DNA from: Verminephrobacter eiseniae EF01-2
GTDB taxonomy: Bacteria; Pseudomonadota; Gammaproteobacteria; Burkholderiales; Burkholderiaceae_C
Direction: 5' to 3'
Assembly: GCF_000015565.1 (NCBI RefSeq)
Contig: NC_008786.1
Coordinates: forward strand, 558,001-622,000
Length of the DNA: 64,000 nt
Every line of letters starts with the position of its first letter. Position 1 is the stretch's first letter. Below, piece after piece: positions 18,023 to 26,142 of the stretch. The position numbers and the translations under genes are program-made. The notes below the pieces were generated by a model. It saw only the letters and a program-made list of their open reading frames with translations, did not search any database and was not told where the DNA came from.

Positions 18023-18613
18023 TCAACGGCGATCGACCAGCGCATGGGCGATCGTGCCCAGGTCCACATACTCCAGTTCACTGCCCACCGGCACGCCGCG
18101 CGCCAGCCGGGTCACATGCAGCCCCTGGCGCTTGAGCGCCTGGCTGATCACATGGGCCGTGGCTTCGCCCTCGGCATGGAAGTTGGTGGCCAGGATCACT
18201 TCCTGCACCCCGCCCTCGGTGGCGCGCGCGATGAGTTTTTGCAGGCCGATCTCCTTGGGGCCGACGCCGTCGAGCGGGCTGAGCCGCCCCATCAGCACGA
18301 AGTACAGCCCTTTGAAAGCCCCGGTGCGCTCCAGCGCTGCCTGATCGGCAGGCGTCTCGACCACGCACAGCCTGGTGGCGTCGCGCCCCGGGTCCAGGCA
18401 GGTGCGGCAAGTCTCGGCTTCGGTGAAGGTGTGGCAGCGCGCGCAATGCTGCACCGACCCCAGCGCGTCGTGCAGCGCCTGCGCCAGCGCCTGCCCGCCG
18501 GCCCGGTCATGCTGCAGCAGATGAAATGCCATGCGCTGCGCCGACTTCACGCCCACCCCCGGCAAACGGCGCAGCGCCTGTATCAGCGCATCGAGGGCGT
18601 TGCTGGAGGACAT
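18023..18613 (-). CDS. recR: Recombination mediator protein RecR
   Basis: A 196-residue RecR, normal length. The N-terminal helix-hairpin-helix [20 protein letters not shown] (15-34) is followed by the four-cysteine zinc finger C57, C60, C69, C72 and a Toprim domain with VVETPAD. It acts with RecF/RecO to load RecA on gapped DNA. It is last in the classic dnaX-ybaB-recR order, 17 bp after ybaB. Its stop lies next to MITE copy B, so the insertion just missed the gene. Confidence 0.97.
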
Positions 18614-18630
18614 GCGGCGTGCGCGCGCCT

Positions 18631-18963
18631 TCAGAACGGAAATTTCATGCCGCCGGGCAGGCCCGGCATACCGGCGGTGAGCTTGCCCATCTTCTGCTCC
18701 GAAGTTTCCTCGGCCTTGCGCACGGCGGCATTGAAAGCCGCCGCCACCAGGTCTTCCAGCATGTCCTTGTCCTCCGCCAGCAGGCTCGGGTCGATGCGGA
18801 TGCGTTTGACATCATGCTTGCAAGTCATCAGCACCTTCACCAGGCCGGCGCCGGATTCACCTTCGACTTCGATCAGCGCCAGTTCGTCCTGGGCTTTTTT
18901 CAGGTTGTCCTGCATTGCCTGGGCTTGCTTCATGAGGCCGGCGAGCTGTCCTTTGTTGAACAT
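18631..18963 (-). CDS. ybaB: YbaB/EbfC-family nucleoid-associated protein
   Basis: A 110-residue YbaB protein beginning [20 protein letters not shown], with the conserved long helix and the C-terminal [13 protein letters not shown] tail. Members bind DNA as dimers and may affect nucleoid structure. It lies between dnaX and recR on the minus strand, 25 bp after dnaX, the arrangement found in most proteobacteria. Confidence 0.95.
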
Positions 18964-18988
18964 GGGGGTTTCCTTTTTGCTGGAGGGT

Positions 18989-20833
18989 TCATGCAGGTTT
19001 GACGCTGCCCGGCACGATTTTCGCGCCGTGCTCGCGCATCAGCGACTGCACATAGGGGTCGTTGGCCACGATGGCCTGCGCGCGGCGCTGGCGTTCGGCG
19101 GTGGCGGCGGCATTGCGGCGGGCGGGGCTGTCGCAGACGACGCCCAGCTCGACACGGATTTGGCTGGCATGGCCTGCGGCCTGTAGCGCGGCGCGCAGCC
19201 GCTCGCGCGCCGTGGGTTGGTTCAGCGACTCGCTGTCGACGCGCAGCAGCCAGTGCCCGTCGTCGCGCGCCAGCAGTTGCGATTGCAAGGCCAACTCGCG
19301 CGCCAGCGCCGTGATGGCCTCTGCGGCCAGCAGTTCCTGCACGGTGGCATGCCAGATGTCGCCCTCTTCGGTCGGGGTACAACGCTCCGATACAGGCGCT
19401 GGCATGGACGCGCAATGCGGCGTGGGCTGCAAGCGGGCTCCGGGTTCGGGTGTCACCCGCACCGGAATGGCTACGAATTCAGGCGCATTCTGCAACGGTG
19501 CTGATTGCACCGCAGCGGCACCGGACTTCTCGGCACCGGCCGGGTCGAGCAGCGCCGGCGCAATGGTCTGCGCTGGCGCCACAGGGTCTGCCGGGGTGCT
19601 CGCAGCCGCAGCAGCAGCAGCCGGTGCCGGTGCCGGTGTTGGTGCCGGGACCGGCACGGATACCGGCACCGCGCCCGAAGGGGCGGCTTCAGGCTGGTGC
19701 AGGCTTTTTTTTTCGCTCGGCGCGCCGCCGGGCTTGAAGGCCAACAGGCGCAGCAGCACCATGGTCAGCGCCGCGTATTCGTCGGGCGCAAGCCCCAGTT
19801 CGCCGCGCCCGTGCAGGCACAGGCTGTACAGCAGATGGGTTTCGTCCGCCGGCATTGCGGCGGCCAGCCGGGCGGTTTCTGCCGCCTCGGGATCTTGCGC
19901 ATCCACTGCGTCGGCCTGCTGCGGCACGGCCTGAAGCACTGCCATCCGTTGCAGCACGGCCGCCATCTCTTCGAGCGTGGATGCGGCCGACAGGCCGTTG
20001 AGCCGCAACTCCTGCGCGGTTTCGACCACCGCCCGGCCATCGCCTTGCGCCAGCGCATCGATCAGCCGGAACACATACGAGCGGTCGACCGCGCCCAGCA
20101 TCTGGCGCACGGCGGCTTCTTGCAACTGGCCGCTGCCAAAGGCGATGGCCTGATCGGTCAGCGACAGCGCATCGCGCATCGAGCCGCGCGCCGCGCGCGC
20201 CAGCAGTTGCAGGGCCTGGGGCTCGGCGGCCACCTGTTCGGCCGCCAGCACCTGCACCAGGTGCGCGTGCACGGTCTGCGGCGCCATGGGGCGCAGGTTG
20301 AATTGCAGGCAGCGGCTGAGCACCGTGACCGGCACCTTCTGCGGGTCGGTCGTGGCCAGCACGAACTTGAGGTACTCGGGCGGCTCTTCCAGCGTCTTGA
20401 GCATGGCGTTGAACGCCGTGTTCGTGAGCATGTGCACCTCATCGATCATGAAGACCTTGAAGCGCCCCTGCACCGGCTTGTACACCGCCTGCTCGAGCAG
20501 GCTTTGCACCTCGTCGACGCCCCGGTTGGAGGCGGCGTCGAGTTCGGTGTAATCGACGAAACGGCCGCTGTCTATGTCGCTGCAGGCCGGGCAGATGCCG
20601 CAGGGCGTCGCGGTGATGCCGCCCTGCCCATCCGGGCCCTGGCAGTTGAGCGACTTGGCCAGGATGCGCGCCACCGTGGTCTTGCCCACGCCGCGCGTGC
20701 CGGTGAACAAATAGGCATGGTGCAGGCGCTGCCGGGTCAGCGCATTGCTCAGGGCCTGCACCACATGCTCTTGCCCCACCATTTCGGCGAAATTGCGCGG
20801 TCGGTACTTGCGGGCGAGCACGAGGTAGGACAT
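18989..20833 (-). CDS. dnaX: DNA polymerase III subunit tau/gamma
   Basis: Clamp-loader ATPase of 614 residues starting at [15 protein letters not shown]; a longer frame upstream runs through the ffs gene and is rejected. Walker A is GTRGVGKTT (45-53); zinc-binding cysteines are C64, C78, C81 and C84; the DEVH Walker B is at 131-134. Domain III ends near residue 370 and is followed by a proline/alanine-rich linker and the tau-specific C-terminus. At residues 374-377 the message has nine consecutive A (19705-19713); a -1 slip there reaches TGA at 19689-19691 after KPAPA, which would give a gamma-like 381-residue product. Confidence 0.95.
   Translation of the reverse strand: MSYLVLARKYRPRNFAEMVGQEHVVQALSNALTRQRLHHAYLFTGTRGVGKTTVARILAKSLNCQGPDGQGGITATPCGICPACSDIDSGRFVDYTELDAASNRGVDEVQSLLEQAVYKPVQGRFKVFMIDEVHMLTNTAFNAMLKTLEEPPEYLKFVLATTDPQKVPVTVLSRCLQFNLRPMAPQTVHAHLVQVLAAEQVAAEPQALQLLARAARGSMRDALSLTDQAIAFGSGQLQEAAVRQMLGAVDRSYVFRLIDALAQGDGRAVVETAQELRLNGLSAASTLEEMAAVLQRMAVLQAVPQQADAVDAQDPEAAETARLAAAMPADETHLLYSLCLHGRGELGLAPDEYAALTMVLLRLLAFKPGGAPSEKKSLHQPEAAPSGAVPVSVPVPAPTPAPAPAAAAAAASTPADPVAPAQTIAPALLDPAGAEKSGAAAVQSAPLQNAPEFVAIPVRVTPEPGARLQPTPHCASMPAPVSERCTPTEEGDIWHATVQELLAAEAITALARELALQSQLLARDDGHWLLRVDSESLNQPTARERLRAALQAAGHASQIRVELGVVCDSPARRNAAATAERQRRAQAIVANDPYVQSLMREHGAKIVPGSVKPA
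19689..19714 (-). promoter_or_regulatory. Candidate programmed frameshift/slippage site in dnaX
   Basis: On the coding strand the codons read GAA AAA AAA AGC, a run of nine A. Shifting back one base yields AAG CCT GCA CCA GCC TGA, an immediate stop. In E. coli A AAA AAG drives ribosomal frameshifting to make gamma, and in Thermus thermophilus a run of nine A in dnaX causes transcriptional slippage. The position after domain III matches where gamma ends. A GC-rich stem (around GCCC CTTC GGGC) lies downstream at about 20 nt, farther than in E. coli. Confidence 0.55.
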
Positions 20834-20908
20834 GCGCCCGATTCTACGGCCCGGGCAGCGCGGCAGCGCAGCCCGGGCCGGGCGCGCAAAACAGGACTGG
20901 CCTGCGGC

Positions 20909-20914
20909 TACAAT
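20909..20914 (+). promoter_or_regulatory. -10 box of the ffs promoter
   Basis: TACAAT lies 7 bp before the predicted 5' end of the SRP RNA. No convincing -35 hexamer is seen at the expected distance (the region reads GCAAAACAGGAC). Spacing to the RNA start supports assignment to ffs. Confidence 0.5.
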
Positions 20915-20920
20915 CGCGGC

Positions 20921-21015
20921 CGACGGGCCTGCCCGCATGGTAAAGCGGCCAACCGGGTCAGGTGGGGAACCAAGCAGCCCTAACTGTGGAGTCAGTGCCG
21001 GGGCCAGGCTCGTCA
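20921..21015 (+). ncRNA. ffs: 4.5S signal recognition particle RNA
   Basis: The apical SRP domain is unmistakable: GGTCAGGTGGGGAACCAAGC followed by AGCCC matches E. coli GGTCAGGTCCGGAAGGAAGCAGCC, with a GGAA-type tetraloop and both conserved internal loops. The outer ends GACGGGCCTG (20922-20931) and CAGGCTCGTC (21005-21014) pair over 10 bp with one G-U. Length is about 95 nt, as expected for bacterial 4.5S RNA. It binds Ffh and targets nascent membrane proteins. It sits divergently from dnaX and ends about 6 bp before the downstream start codon. Confidence 0.93.
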
Positions 21016-21020
21016 ACCAG

Positions 21021-21947
21021 ATGAAAATCACCTTTTGCTGTACCGGCACCCAGGCCGGGCCCTGGTTGCAAGGGCTGGCCGCCGCACTGCCACAGGCTGA
21101 CATCAGCCTGTGGCAGCCCGGTGCCCCGCAGGCCGACCATGCCGTGGTCTGGAAGCCGCCGCAACAGTTCATCGACGAGCAGCCGCGGCTCAGAACCTTG
21201 TTCAACCTGGGCGCGGGCGTGGATGCGCTGCTGCGCCTGCGCCTGCCGCCCGCAGCGCTGGTGGTGCGGCTCGATGACGCGGGCATGGCGGTGCAGATGG
21301 CCGAATATGTGTGCCATGCGGTGATTGGCCATTTGCGCGAGTTCGATGCCTATGCGGGCCAAATGCGGGCCGGGCGCTGGGACGACCTGCGCCCGCCGCG
21401 CCGGCGCGCGGATCTGCCGGTGGGCGTGATGGGGCTGGGGGTGTTGGGGCAGCGGGTGGCCGGCGCGCTGGCGCAGTTCGAGTTCCCGGTCAATGGCTGG
21501 AGCCGCTCGCGCAAGACCGCCATGGACGGGGTTCGCACCTTCAGCGGGGCCGACGGGTTCGATGCATTTCTGGCGGCCAGCCGCGTGCTGGTGAACCTGC
21601 TGCCGCTCACGCCCGATACCGTGGACATCATGAACCGCACGACCCTCTCGCGGCTGCAACCGGGCGCCTATGTGATCAATGTGGCGCGCGGCGCGCATCT
21701 GGTCGATGAGGATCTGCTGGCGCTGATCGATAGCGGCCATATCGCCGGCGCCACGCTGGATGTGTTTCGCAGCGAGCCGCTGCCCGCCGACCATGCGTTC
21801 TGGCGCCATCCCCGGATCACCGTCACGCCCCATATCTCGGCCCGCACATTGCGCCAGGAGAGCATTGCCCAGATTGCGCACAAGATCACCACGCTGGAGC
21901 AAGGCGGGGCCGTGGCCGGGGTGGTGGACCCGGCGCGCGGCTATTGA
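21021..21947 (+). CDS. D-2-hydroxyacid dehydrogenase (glyoxylate/hydroxypyruvate reductase A-like)
   Basis: A 308-residue NAD(P)-dependent dehydrogenase. The nucleotide motif VGVMGLGVLGQRVAGALAQF is followed by the catalytic set: Arg in NVARGAHLVDEDLL, Glu in FRSEPLPADHAFW and His in VTPHIS. This layout is close to GhrA, which reduces glyoxylate and hydroxypyruvate. The start at 21021 follows the ffs RNA by a few bases, so it may be cotranscribed with ffs. The exact substrate is not proven. Confidence 0.85.
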   Translation: MKITFCCTGTQAGPWLQGLAAALPQADISLWQPGAPQADHAVVWKPPQQFIDEQPRLRTLFNLGAGVDALLRLRLPPAALVVRLDDAGMAVQMAEYVCHAVIGHLREFDAYAGQMRAGRWDDLRPPRRRADLPVGVMGLGVLGQRVAGALAQFEFPVNGWSRSRKTAMDGVRTFSGADGFDAFLAASRVLVNLLPLTPDTVDIMNRTTLSRLQPGAYVINVARGAHLVDEDLLALIDSGHIAGATLDVFRSEPLPADHAFWRHPRITVTPHISARTLRQESIAQIAHKITTLEQGGAVAGVVDPARGY

Positions 21948-22091
21948 CGCGATGCGGCTTGGCCGGGTGACAGGCGGGCGCTGGCCAGGCAGGGCCGAGG
22001 CGGGCGCACCATGGTCACGCCGGCAGCGCCTGCCCGCTGGCCCGGGCGCTGCGCGCCGCTCCTGGTCGGGGCGGTCTTGGTCGGGGCTGCT

Positions 22092-23057
22092 TTACCGCCA
22101 TTGCCGGATGTCATCGGCCGTGGCCAGCGGCCGGCCCAGCGCTTGCGCGACCTGCACGGCCTGGCGCACCAAGGCGGCGTTGTCGGGGGCGATGCTGCCG
22201 TCCTTGCACAGCAGGTTGTTTTCAAAGCCCACGCGGGCATGACCGCCCAGCGCTGCGGCGGCTGCGATGCAACTGTTTTCGGTGGCGCCGAAAGCGCAGA
22301 CCGCCCAAGGCTCGGGCCCTTCATGGGCCGTCACGAAGGGCAGCAAATCCCGGGGACTGGAGGTCTGGCCGGCGCTGTAGCGGCCCAGCACGAACAGCAG
22401 CGACCAGGGGGCCTGCGGCACCACGGCCCGCGCGCGCAGATCTTGCCAGCGGCGCAGGTCGGCCAGGTCGTACAGGATGATCTGGGTCAGCGTGCGCTGG
22501 CGCGCCAGCCCGGTGAAAAAGCGCTGCAAGCCGGCTTCGCCGATCTCGGGTTGGTCGAACTCGCGCAGGCCCACCGACACCGCTTCGGGGCGCAGCGCCT
22601 CGACCAGCGCGATCTGTGCCGCTGCGCGGTAGATGCCGGCCGCCTCGCTGGTGATTTGCAGCACCAGCGCCTGCCCCACCGCCTGGCGCACGCGGTGGAT
22701 GGCCGCACGGTAGCCTTGCAGGTCCAGGCTGTGGCGGCCCTGGGCGTCGCGGATATGCATGTGCAGCATGGCCGCCCCGGCATCCAGACAGGCGCGCGCC
22801 GTGGCCGCCAGTGCGTCGGCGGTGATCGGCAAGGCGGCGTGGTCCCGGGGCTGTTTGTAGGCGCCATTCGGGGCGACGGTGACGATCAGCGGGTTGCCGC
22901 TCCATGCCGAAGTGCTGGCGGGCGTGGCTGTCGGCTGGCGCTCGCCGGCGAGCGGGGCCTGGCGCTCGTGCCGTGCGGCATCGGGCTTGGGCGCCGTCAT
23001 CCGGGTGCCGCCCTCTGCGGCCACGGTGCTGGTGTTGACGGGCGAACTCGAATCCAT
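22092..23057 (-). CDS. BKACE-family (DUF849) beta-keto acid cleavage enzyme
   Basis: A 321-residue TIM-barrel protein. Near residue 57 LIVTVAPNGAYK gives the BKACE N-terminal strand; HMHIRD is the zinc-binding His-x-His motif; SVGLREFDQPEIGEAGLQ and VGFENNL follow. The family condenses a beta-keto acid with acetyl-CoA to release acetoacetate and a new CoA ester; substrate is set by active-site residues that I cannot assign. The first ~50 residues from ATG 23057 are low in conservation, and ATG 23000 is an alternative start. It is divergent from an HMG-CoA lyase, which also handles acetoacetate chemistry. Confidence 0.8.
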   Translation of the reverse strand: MDSSSPVNTSTVAAEGGTRMTAPKPDAARHERQAPLAGERQPTATPASTSAWSGNPLIVTVAPNGAYKQPRDHAALPITADALAATARACLDAGAAMLHMHIRDAQGRHSLDLQGYRAAIHRVRQAVGQALVLQITSEAAGIYRAAAQIALVEALRPEAVSVGLREFDQPEIGEAGLQRFFTGLARQRTLTQIILYDLADLRRWQDLRARAVVPQAPWSLLFVLGRYSAGQTSSPRDLLPFVTAHEGPEPWAVCAFGATENSCIAAAAALGGHARVGFENNLLCKDGSIAPDNAALVRQAVQVAQALGRPLATADDIRQWR

Positions 23058-23183
23058 GGCGGCTCCTGGCGTGGCGCGTGGCGCGCGGGATGTGCGCTGG
23101 CGCGTCGGCGCGCGCAGTCTATCCGACACAATAGGGGAGTCTGTCCGTCCCCGCTGTCCCCGCTTTTGCCTGAGCGTCACACC

Positions 23184-24095
23184 ATGAGCCTTCCTGCCAA
23201 AGTCAAGATCGTCGATGTCGGCCCGCGTGACGGCCTGCAAAACGAGCCGGCGCCGGTACCGGCCGAGATCAAGATCGGCCTGGTGCAGCGCCTGCAGGAC
23301 GCGGGCCTGAAGAACATCGAGGTCACCAGCTATGTGTCGCCCCAATGGGTGCCGCAGATGGCGGACAACCACCAGGTGATGGCCGGCATCGCGCGCCAGC
23401 AGGGCGTGGTCTATTCGGTGCTGACGCCCAACCTCAAGGGCTTTGCTGCGGCACTGCCCGACCGGCCTGACGAGATCGTGGTCTTCGGCTCGGCCAGCGA
23501 AGCCTTCAGCCAGAAGAACATCAACTGCAGCATTGCCCAGAGCATCGAGCGCTTTGCGCCGGTAGTCCAGGCCGCGCGCGCTGCCGGCATTGCCGTGCGC
23601 GGGGCGATGAGTTGCGCCGTGGGCTGCCCCTATGAGGGCGACGTCGCACCCGAGCGCGTGGCCTACCTGGCGGGGCTGATGAAGCAGATCGGCGTGCAGC
23701 ATGTGGGCGTGGCCGACACCATCGGCGTGGGCACACCGCGCAAGGTGCGGCGCGCGGTGCAGGCGGCGCTGCAGCATTACGGCATCGACGCCGTTTCGTG
23801 CCATTTCCATGACACCTACGGCCAGGCGCTGGCCAACACGCTGGCCACGCTGGAGATGGGCCTGTGGCAGTACGACAGCGCGGTCGCCGGCCTGGGCGGC
23901 TGCCCCTATGCCCGGGGCGCCACAGGCAATGTGGCTACCGAAGACATGGTGTATATGCTGCACGGCATGGACATAGAGACCGGCATCGACCTGGACAAAC
24001 TCGTCGATGCCGGCGCCTACATCAGCCGCTTTCTGGGCCGCAAGCCCCATTCGCGGGCCGCCAGCGCGTTGCTCGCCCGGCGCGCGGACGGCTGA
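23184..24095 (+). CDS. Hydroxymethylglutaryl-CoA lyase
   Basis: A 303-residue HMGL-like TIM barrel. VGPRDGLQNE (12-21) has the catalytic Arg15 and metal ligand Asp16; CHFHDTYGQAL carries the two metal histidines; GGCPYARGATGNVATED holds the mobile-loop cysteine and the Asn ligand. It splits HMG-CoA into acetyl-CoA and acetoacetate in leucine breakdown. The start at 23184 follows CGTCACACC; a very long upstream frame is shadow. Typical leucine-pathway partners are not adjacent. Confidence 0.92.
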   Translation: MSLPAKVKIVDVGPRDGLQNEPAPVPAEIKIGLVQRLQDAGLKNIEVTSYVSPQWVPQMADNHQVMAGIARQQGVVYSVLTPNLKGFAAALPDRPDEIVVFGSASEAFSQKNINCSIAQSIERFAPVVQAARAAGIAVRGAMSCAVGCPYEGDVAPERVAYLAGLMKQIGVQHVGVADTIGVGTPRKVRRAVQAALQHYGIDAVSCHFHDTYGQALANTLATLEMGLWQYDSAVAGLGGCPYARGATGNVATEDMVYMLHGMDIETGIDLDKLVDAGAYISRFLGRKPHSRAASALLARRADG

Positions 24096-24133
24096 TGCGC
24101 CAAGGCGCAGTCAACGACGGGAAATGACAGGAA

Positions 24134-24685
24134 ATGACAGCAATCAGCGGAGCTTCCGGCATGTGCGCCACCCCATTGAAGGATTTACCCGAAGCCGTGC
24201 AGCGGGTGGCGGCCGCATTGCAGGCGCAGGGCCATGCCCATATGCCGCAGATGCTCGACGCTGCCGCGCGCACTGCGCAGCAGGCGGCCGATGCGCTGGG
24301 CATCCGGGTCGGGCAGGTGGCCAAGAGCATTATCTTTCGGCGCCAGAGCGACGATGCGGCGGTGCTGGTGGTGACCTCGGGCGACCGCCGGGTCGACGAG
24401 AAAAAGGTCGCCGCCCAAGTGGGCAAGATCGGCCGCGCCGATGCCGATTTCGTCAAGGCGCGCACCGGCTTTTCGATTGGCGGCGTGGCGCCGCTGGCCC
24501 ATGCCACGCCGCCCGTCACGCTGATCGACCAGGACCTGCTGCGCTTTGACGTGGTCTGGGCCGCAGCGGGCCATCCGCACAGCGTGTTCGCGCTGCACCC
24601 CGGCGACCTGCAGCGCCTGACCGGCGCGCCGGTGGTCGATGTGGTGCAGGAGCCGGCGGACATGGCCGCCAAGTCAGCGCCATGA
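24134..24685 (+). CDS. YbaK/ProX-type aminoacyl-tRNA deacylase domain protein
   Basis: A 183-residue single-domain protein of the YbaK/EbsC group, which hydrolyses mischarged aminoacyl-tRNA. RVGQVAKSIIFR contains the conserved lysine, followed by GDRRVDEKKVA and the typical TGFSIGGVAPLAHA loop. It ends with an ATGA overlap into the DUF1289 gene, so the two are translationally coupled. Which tRNA it edits is not clear. Confidence 0.88.
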   Translation: MTAISGASGMCATPLKDLPEAVQRVAAALQAQGHAHMPQMLDAAARTAQQAADALGIRVGQVAKSIIFRRQSDDAAVLVVTSGDRRVDEKKVAAQVGKIGRADADFVKARTGFSIGGVAPLAHATPPVTLIDQDLLRFDVVWAAAGHPHSVFALHPGDLQRLTGAPVVDVVQEPADMAAKSAP

Positions 24686-25290
24686 GCGCCGCCCGGCCGC
24701 CCGAAGGCGCTCATACCGTAGCCGAAGGCGCAGGTATCCCATCGATCGCCGCCCGGCCGCCCGAAGGCGCTCATACCGCAGCCGAAGGCGCAGGTATTCC
24801 ATCGATCGCCGTCCGGCCGCCCGAAGGCGCTCGCACCGTAGCCGAAGGCGCAGGTACTCCAGTGAACGCCATCGATTTGCTGGCCGAGCGCGCAAACAAA
24901 ACCTGCGCTGACGGCCATTTCGATGGCGCCCATGGCGCGGCCGTGCCATCGCCGTGCATCGCGGTATGCCGCATGTCCCCGGAGCGCGGCCACTGCGAGG
25001 GCTGCTTTCGCACGCTCGACGAAATACGCCTTTGGTCGAGCGCCGACGGCCCGCTGCGCCGCCGCATCTGGCAGCAACTGCTCGGGCGCGCGGGCATCGC
25101 GTTGCCGGCACTAGTGTCGCGTCACGGATCAGATGTCGTAGGCTGCGCGCAGCCATCGGAGCGCAGCGCAAGGCGCATCGTGCGGCCAATACCGAGCGTA
25201 TTGGCAAGCGATGCAACGCCGCGATGCGCTTCGATGGCCAGCGCAGACCGACAGATGATCGGTGACGCGACACTAGAGACCCCGCCATGA
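24682..25290 (+). CDS. DUF1289 protein with tandem-repeat N-terminus and MITE-derived tail
   Basis: A 202-residue composite frame. Residues 4-63 are three copies of a 20-residue unit beginning ARPPEGAHTVAEGAG. The middle holds the DUF1289 domain, SPCIAVCRMSPERGHCEGCFRTLDEI, whose four cysteines may bind metal. From about residue 144 the frame enters MITE copy C, which supplies roughly 55 residues and then stops at TGA 25288-25290, overlapping the next ATG (ATGA). A normal DUF1289 protein would end near LGRAGIALPA. The domain call is good; whether the repeats and tail are translated stably is unknown. Confidence 0.7.
   Translation: MSAARPPEGAHTVAEGAGIPSIAARPPEGAHTAAEGAGIPSIAVRPPEGARTVAEGAGTPVNAIDLLAERANKTCADGHFDGAHGAAVPSPCIAVCRMSPERGHCEGCFRTLDEIRLWSSADGPLRRRIWQQLLGRAGIALPALVSRHGSDVVGCAQPSERSARRIVRPIPSVLASDATPRCASMASADRQMIGDATLETPP
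24691..24870 (+). repeat. 60-bp tandem repeat, three copies
   Basis: Three consecutive 60-bp units start at 24691, 24751 and 24811. Units 1 and 2 are nearly identical and unit 3 is more diverged at its 3' end. Each encodes RPPEGA(H/R)T(V/A)AEGAG in the DUF1289 frame. The 60-bp length preserves the frame, so copy number can vary without disrupting the gene. Confidence 0.9.
25111..25276 (+). mobile_element. MITE-like element, copy C (166 bp)
   Basis: CTAGTGTCGCGTCACGGATC at the left end and GATCGGTGACGCGACACTAG at the right. It has the same orientation as copy A and is nearly identical to it internally. It sits at the 3' end of the DUF1289 gene and about 10 bp before the isomerase start codon, so it joins the two reading frames. 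Confidence 0.85.
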
Positions 25291-25943
25291 AGCAAATCAG
25301 GTTCTATCTGGACTTCGTCTCGCCCTATGCCTGGCTGGCGTTCGAGCGCCTGCCCGAAGTGCTGGCGGGCCTGAGCCACAGCGTTGCCTATCAGCCGGTG
25401 CTGCTGGGCGCATTGCTGCAGCAGCATCACAACCCGGGCCCGGCGGGCATAGCACCCAAGCGCGACTGGACCTACCGCCATGTGGGCTGGCTGGGCCATG
25501 CGCAGGGCACGCCGCTGCAACTGCCTGCGCGCCACCCGTTCAACCCGCTGCCCTTGCTGCGCCTGGCCCTGGCCTGTAGCGATGACGGCCATATCAACCG
25601 CTTTGTCGCCGGCGCCGTGCTGCGCCATGTCTGGCAAGGAGGCCAAGATGCGCTCGACGCCGGGCGTCTGGCGGCGCTGGGCACGGAACTCGCCGGACAA
25701 CTGCGCCCCGGACAGGACAACCATGGCGCAGCGCCCAAGGCATTGCTGCGCGCCAACACCGAGGCCGCGCAGGCGGCGGGCGTGTTTGGCGTGCCCACGT
25801 TCGAGGTCGATGGCAAGCTGTTCTGGGGGCTGGACAGCCTGCCGATGCTGCGCGCGTATCTGGACGGCGATGCCTGGTTCGACGCGGGCGCCTGGGATGC
25901 TGTCCGGCAGATCCCCTCGGGCTTGACGCCGGACAAGGGCTGA
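25287..25943 (+). CDS. 2-hydroxychromene-2-carboxylate isomerase (DsbA/kappa-GST family)
   Basis: A 218-residue thioredoxin-fold protein. IRFYLDFVSPYAWLAFE has the Ser12-Pro pair that replaces the CxxC of DsbA and contacts glutathione. FGVPTFEVDGKLFWGLD gives the cis-proline loop. The family isomerises hydroxychromene carboxylate in naphthalene catabolism, but most genomic members lack naphthalene genes nearby, as here, so the real substrate is open. MITE C lies directly upstream and probably displaced the native promoter, leaving translation coupled to the DUF1289 frame. Confidence 0.82.
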   Translation: MKQIRFYLDFVSPYAWLAFERLPEVLAGLSHSVAYQPVLLGALLQQHHNPGPAGIAPKRDWTYRHVGWLGHAQGTPLQLPARHPFNPLPLLRLALACSDDGHINRFVAGAVLRHVWQGGQDALDAGRLAALGTELAGQLRPGQDNHGAAPKALLRANTEAAQAAGVFGVPTFEVDGKLFWGLDSLPMLRAYLDGDAWFDAGAWDAVRQIPSGLTPDKG

Positions 25944-26142
25944 TCGGGTGTTCGGCGCGGCAGACGGCACTCGCACATGCCGGAAATACCTTTACGGGTT
26001 TCACCTTAGGTTGTCAGGGAGCAGTCAGTTTGGTGCAAGCTCCTGTTGGTTTCGCGTCAGAACGCGGTCAGTGCCATCTCCAAAAATGCGGGCAGCCCGC
26101 TGCTGCGCGGCCTGAACCACCATTGAACAGGAGATAAACCCC

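Noticed and set aside
18014..18030. MITE B disrupting recR
   Set aside because: The element ends 8 bp before the recR stop codon and the RecR protein is full length.
20834..21286. N-terminal extension of the dnaX frame
   Set aside because: It would run antisense through ffs and the dehydrogenase; DnaX proteins begin at [12 protein letters not shown].
22011..23183. N-terminal extension of the HMG-CoA lyase frame
   Set aside because: It lies antisense to the BKACE gene and the lyase's conserved start (MSLPAKVKIVDVGPRDG) is at 23184.
24691..24870. The three 60-bp repeats as a CRISPR array
   Set aside because: Units are directly adjacent with no spacers and maintain the reading frame.
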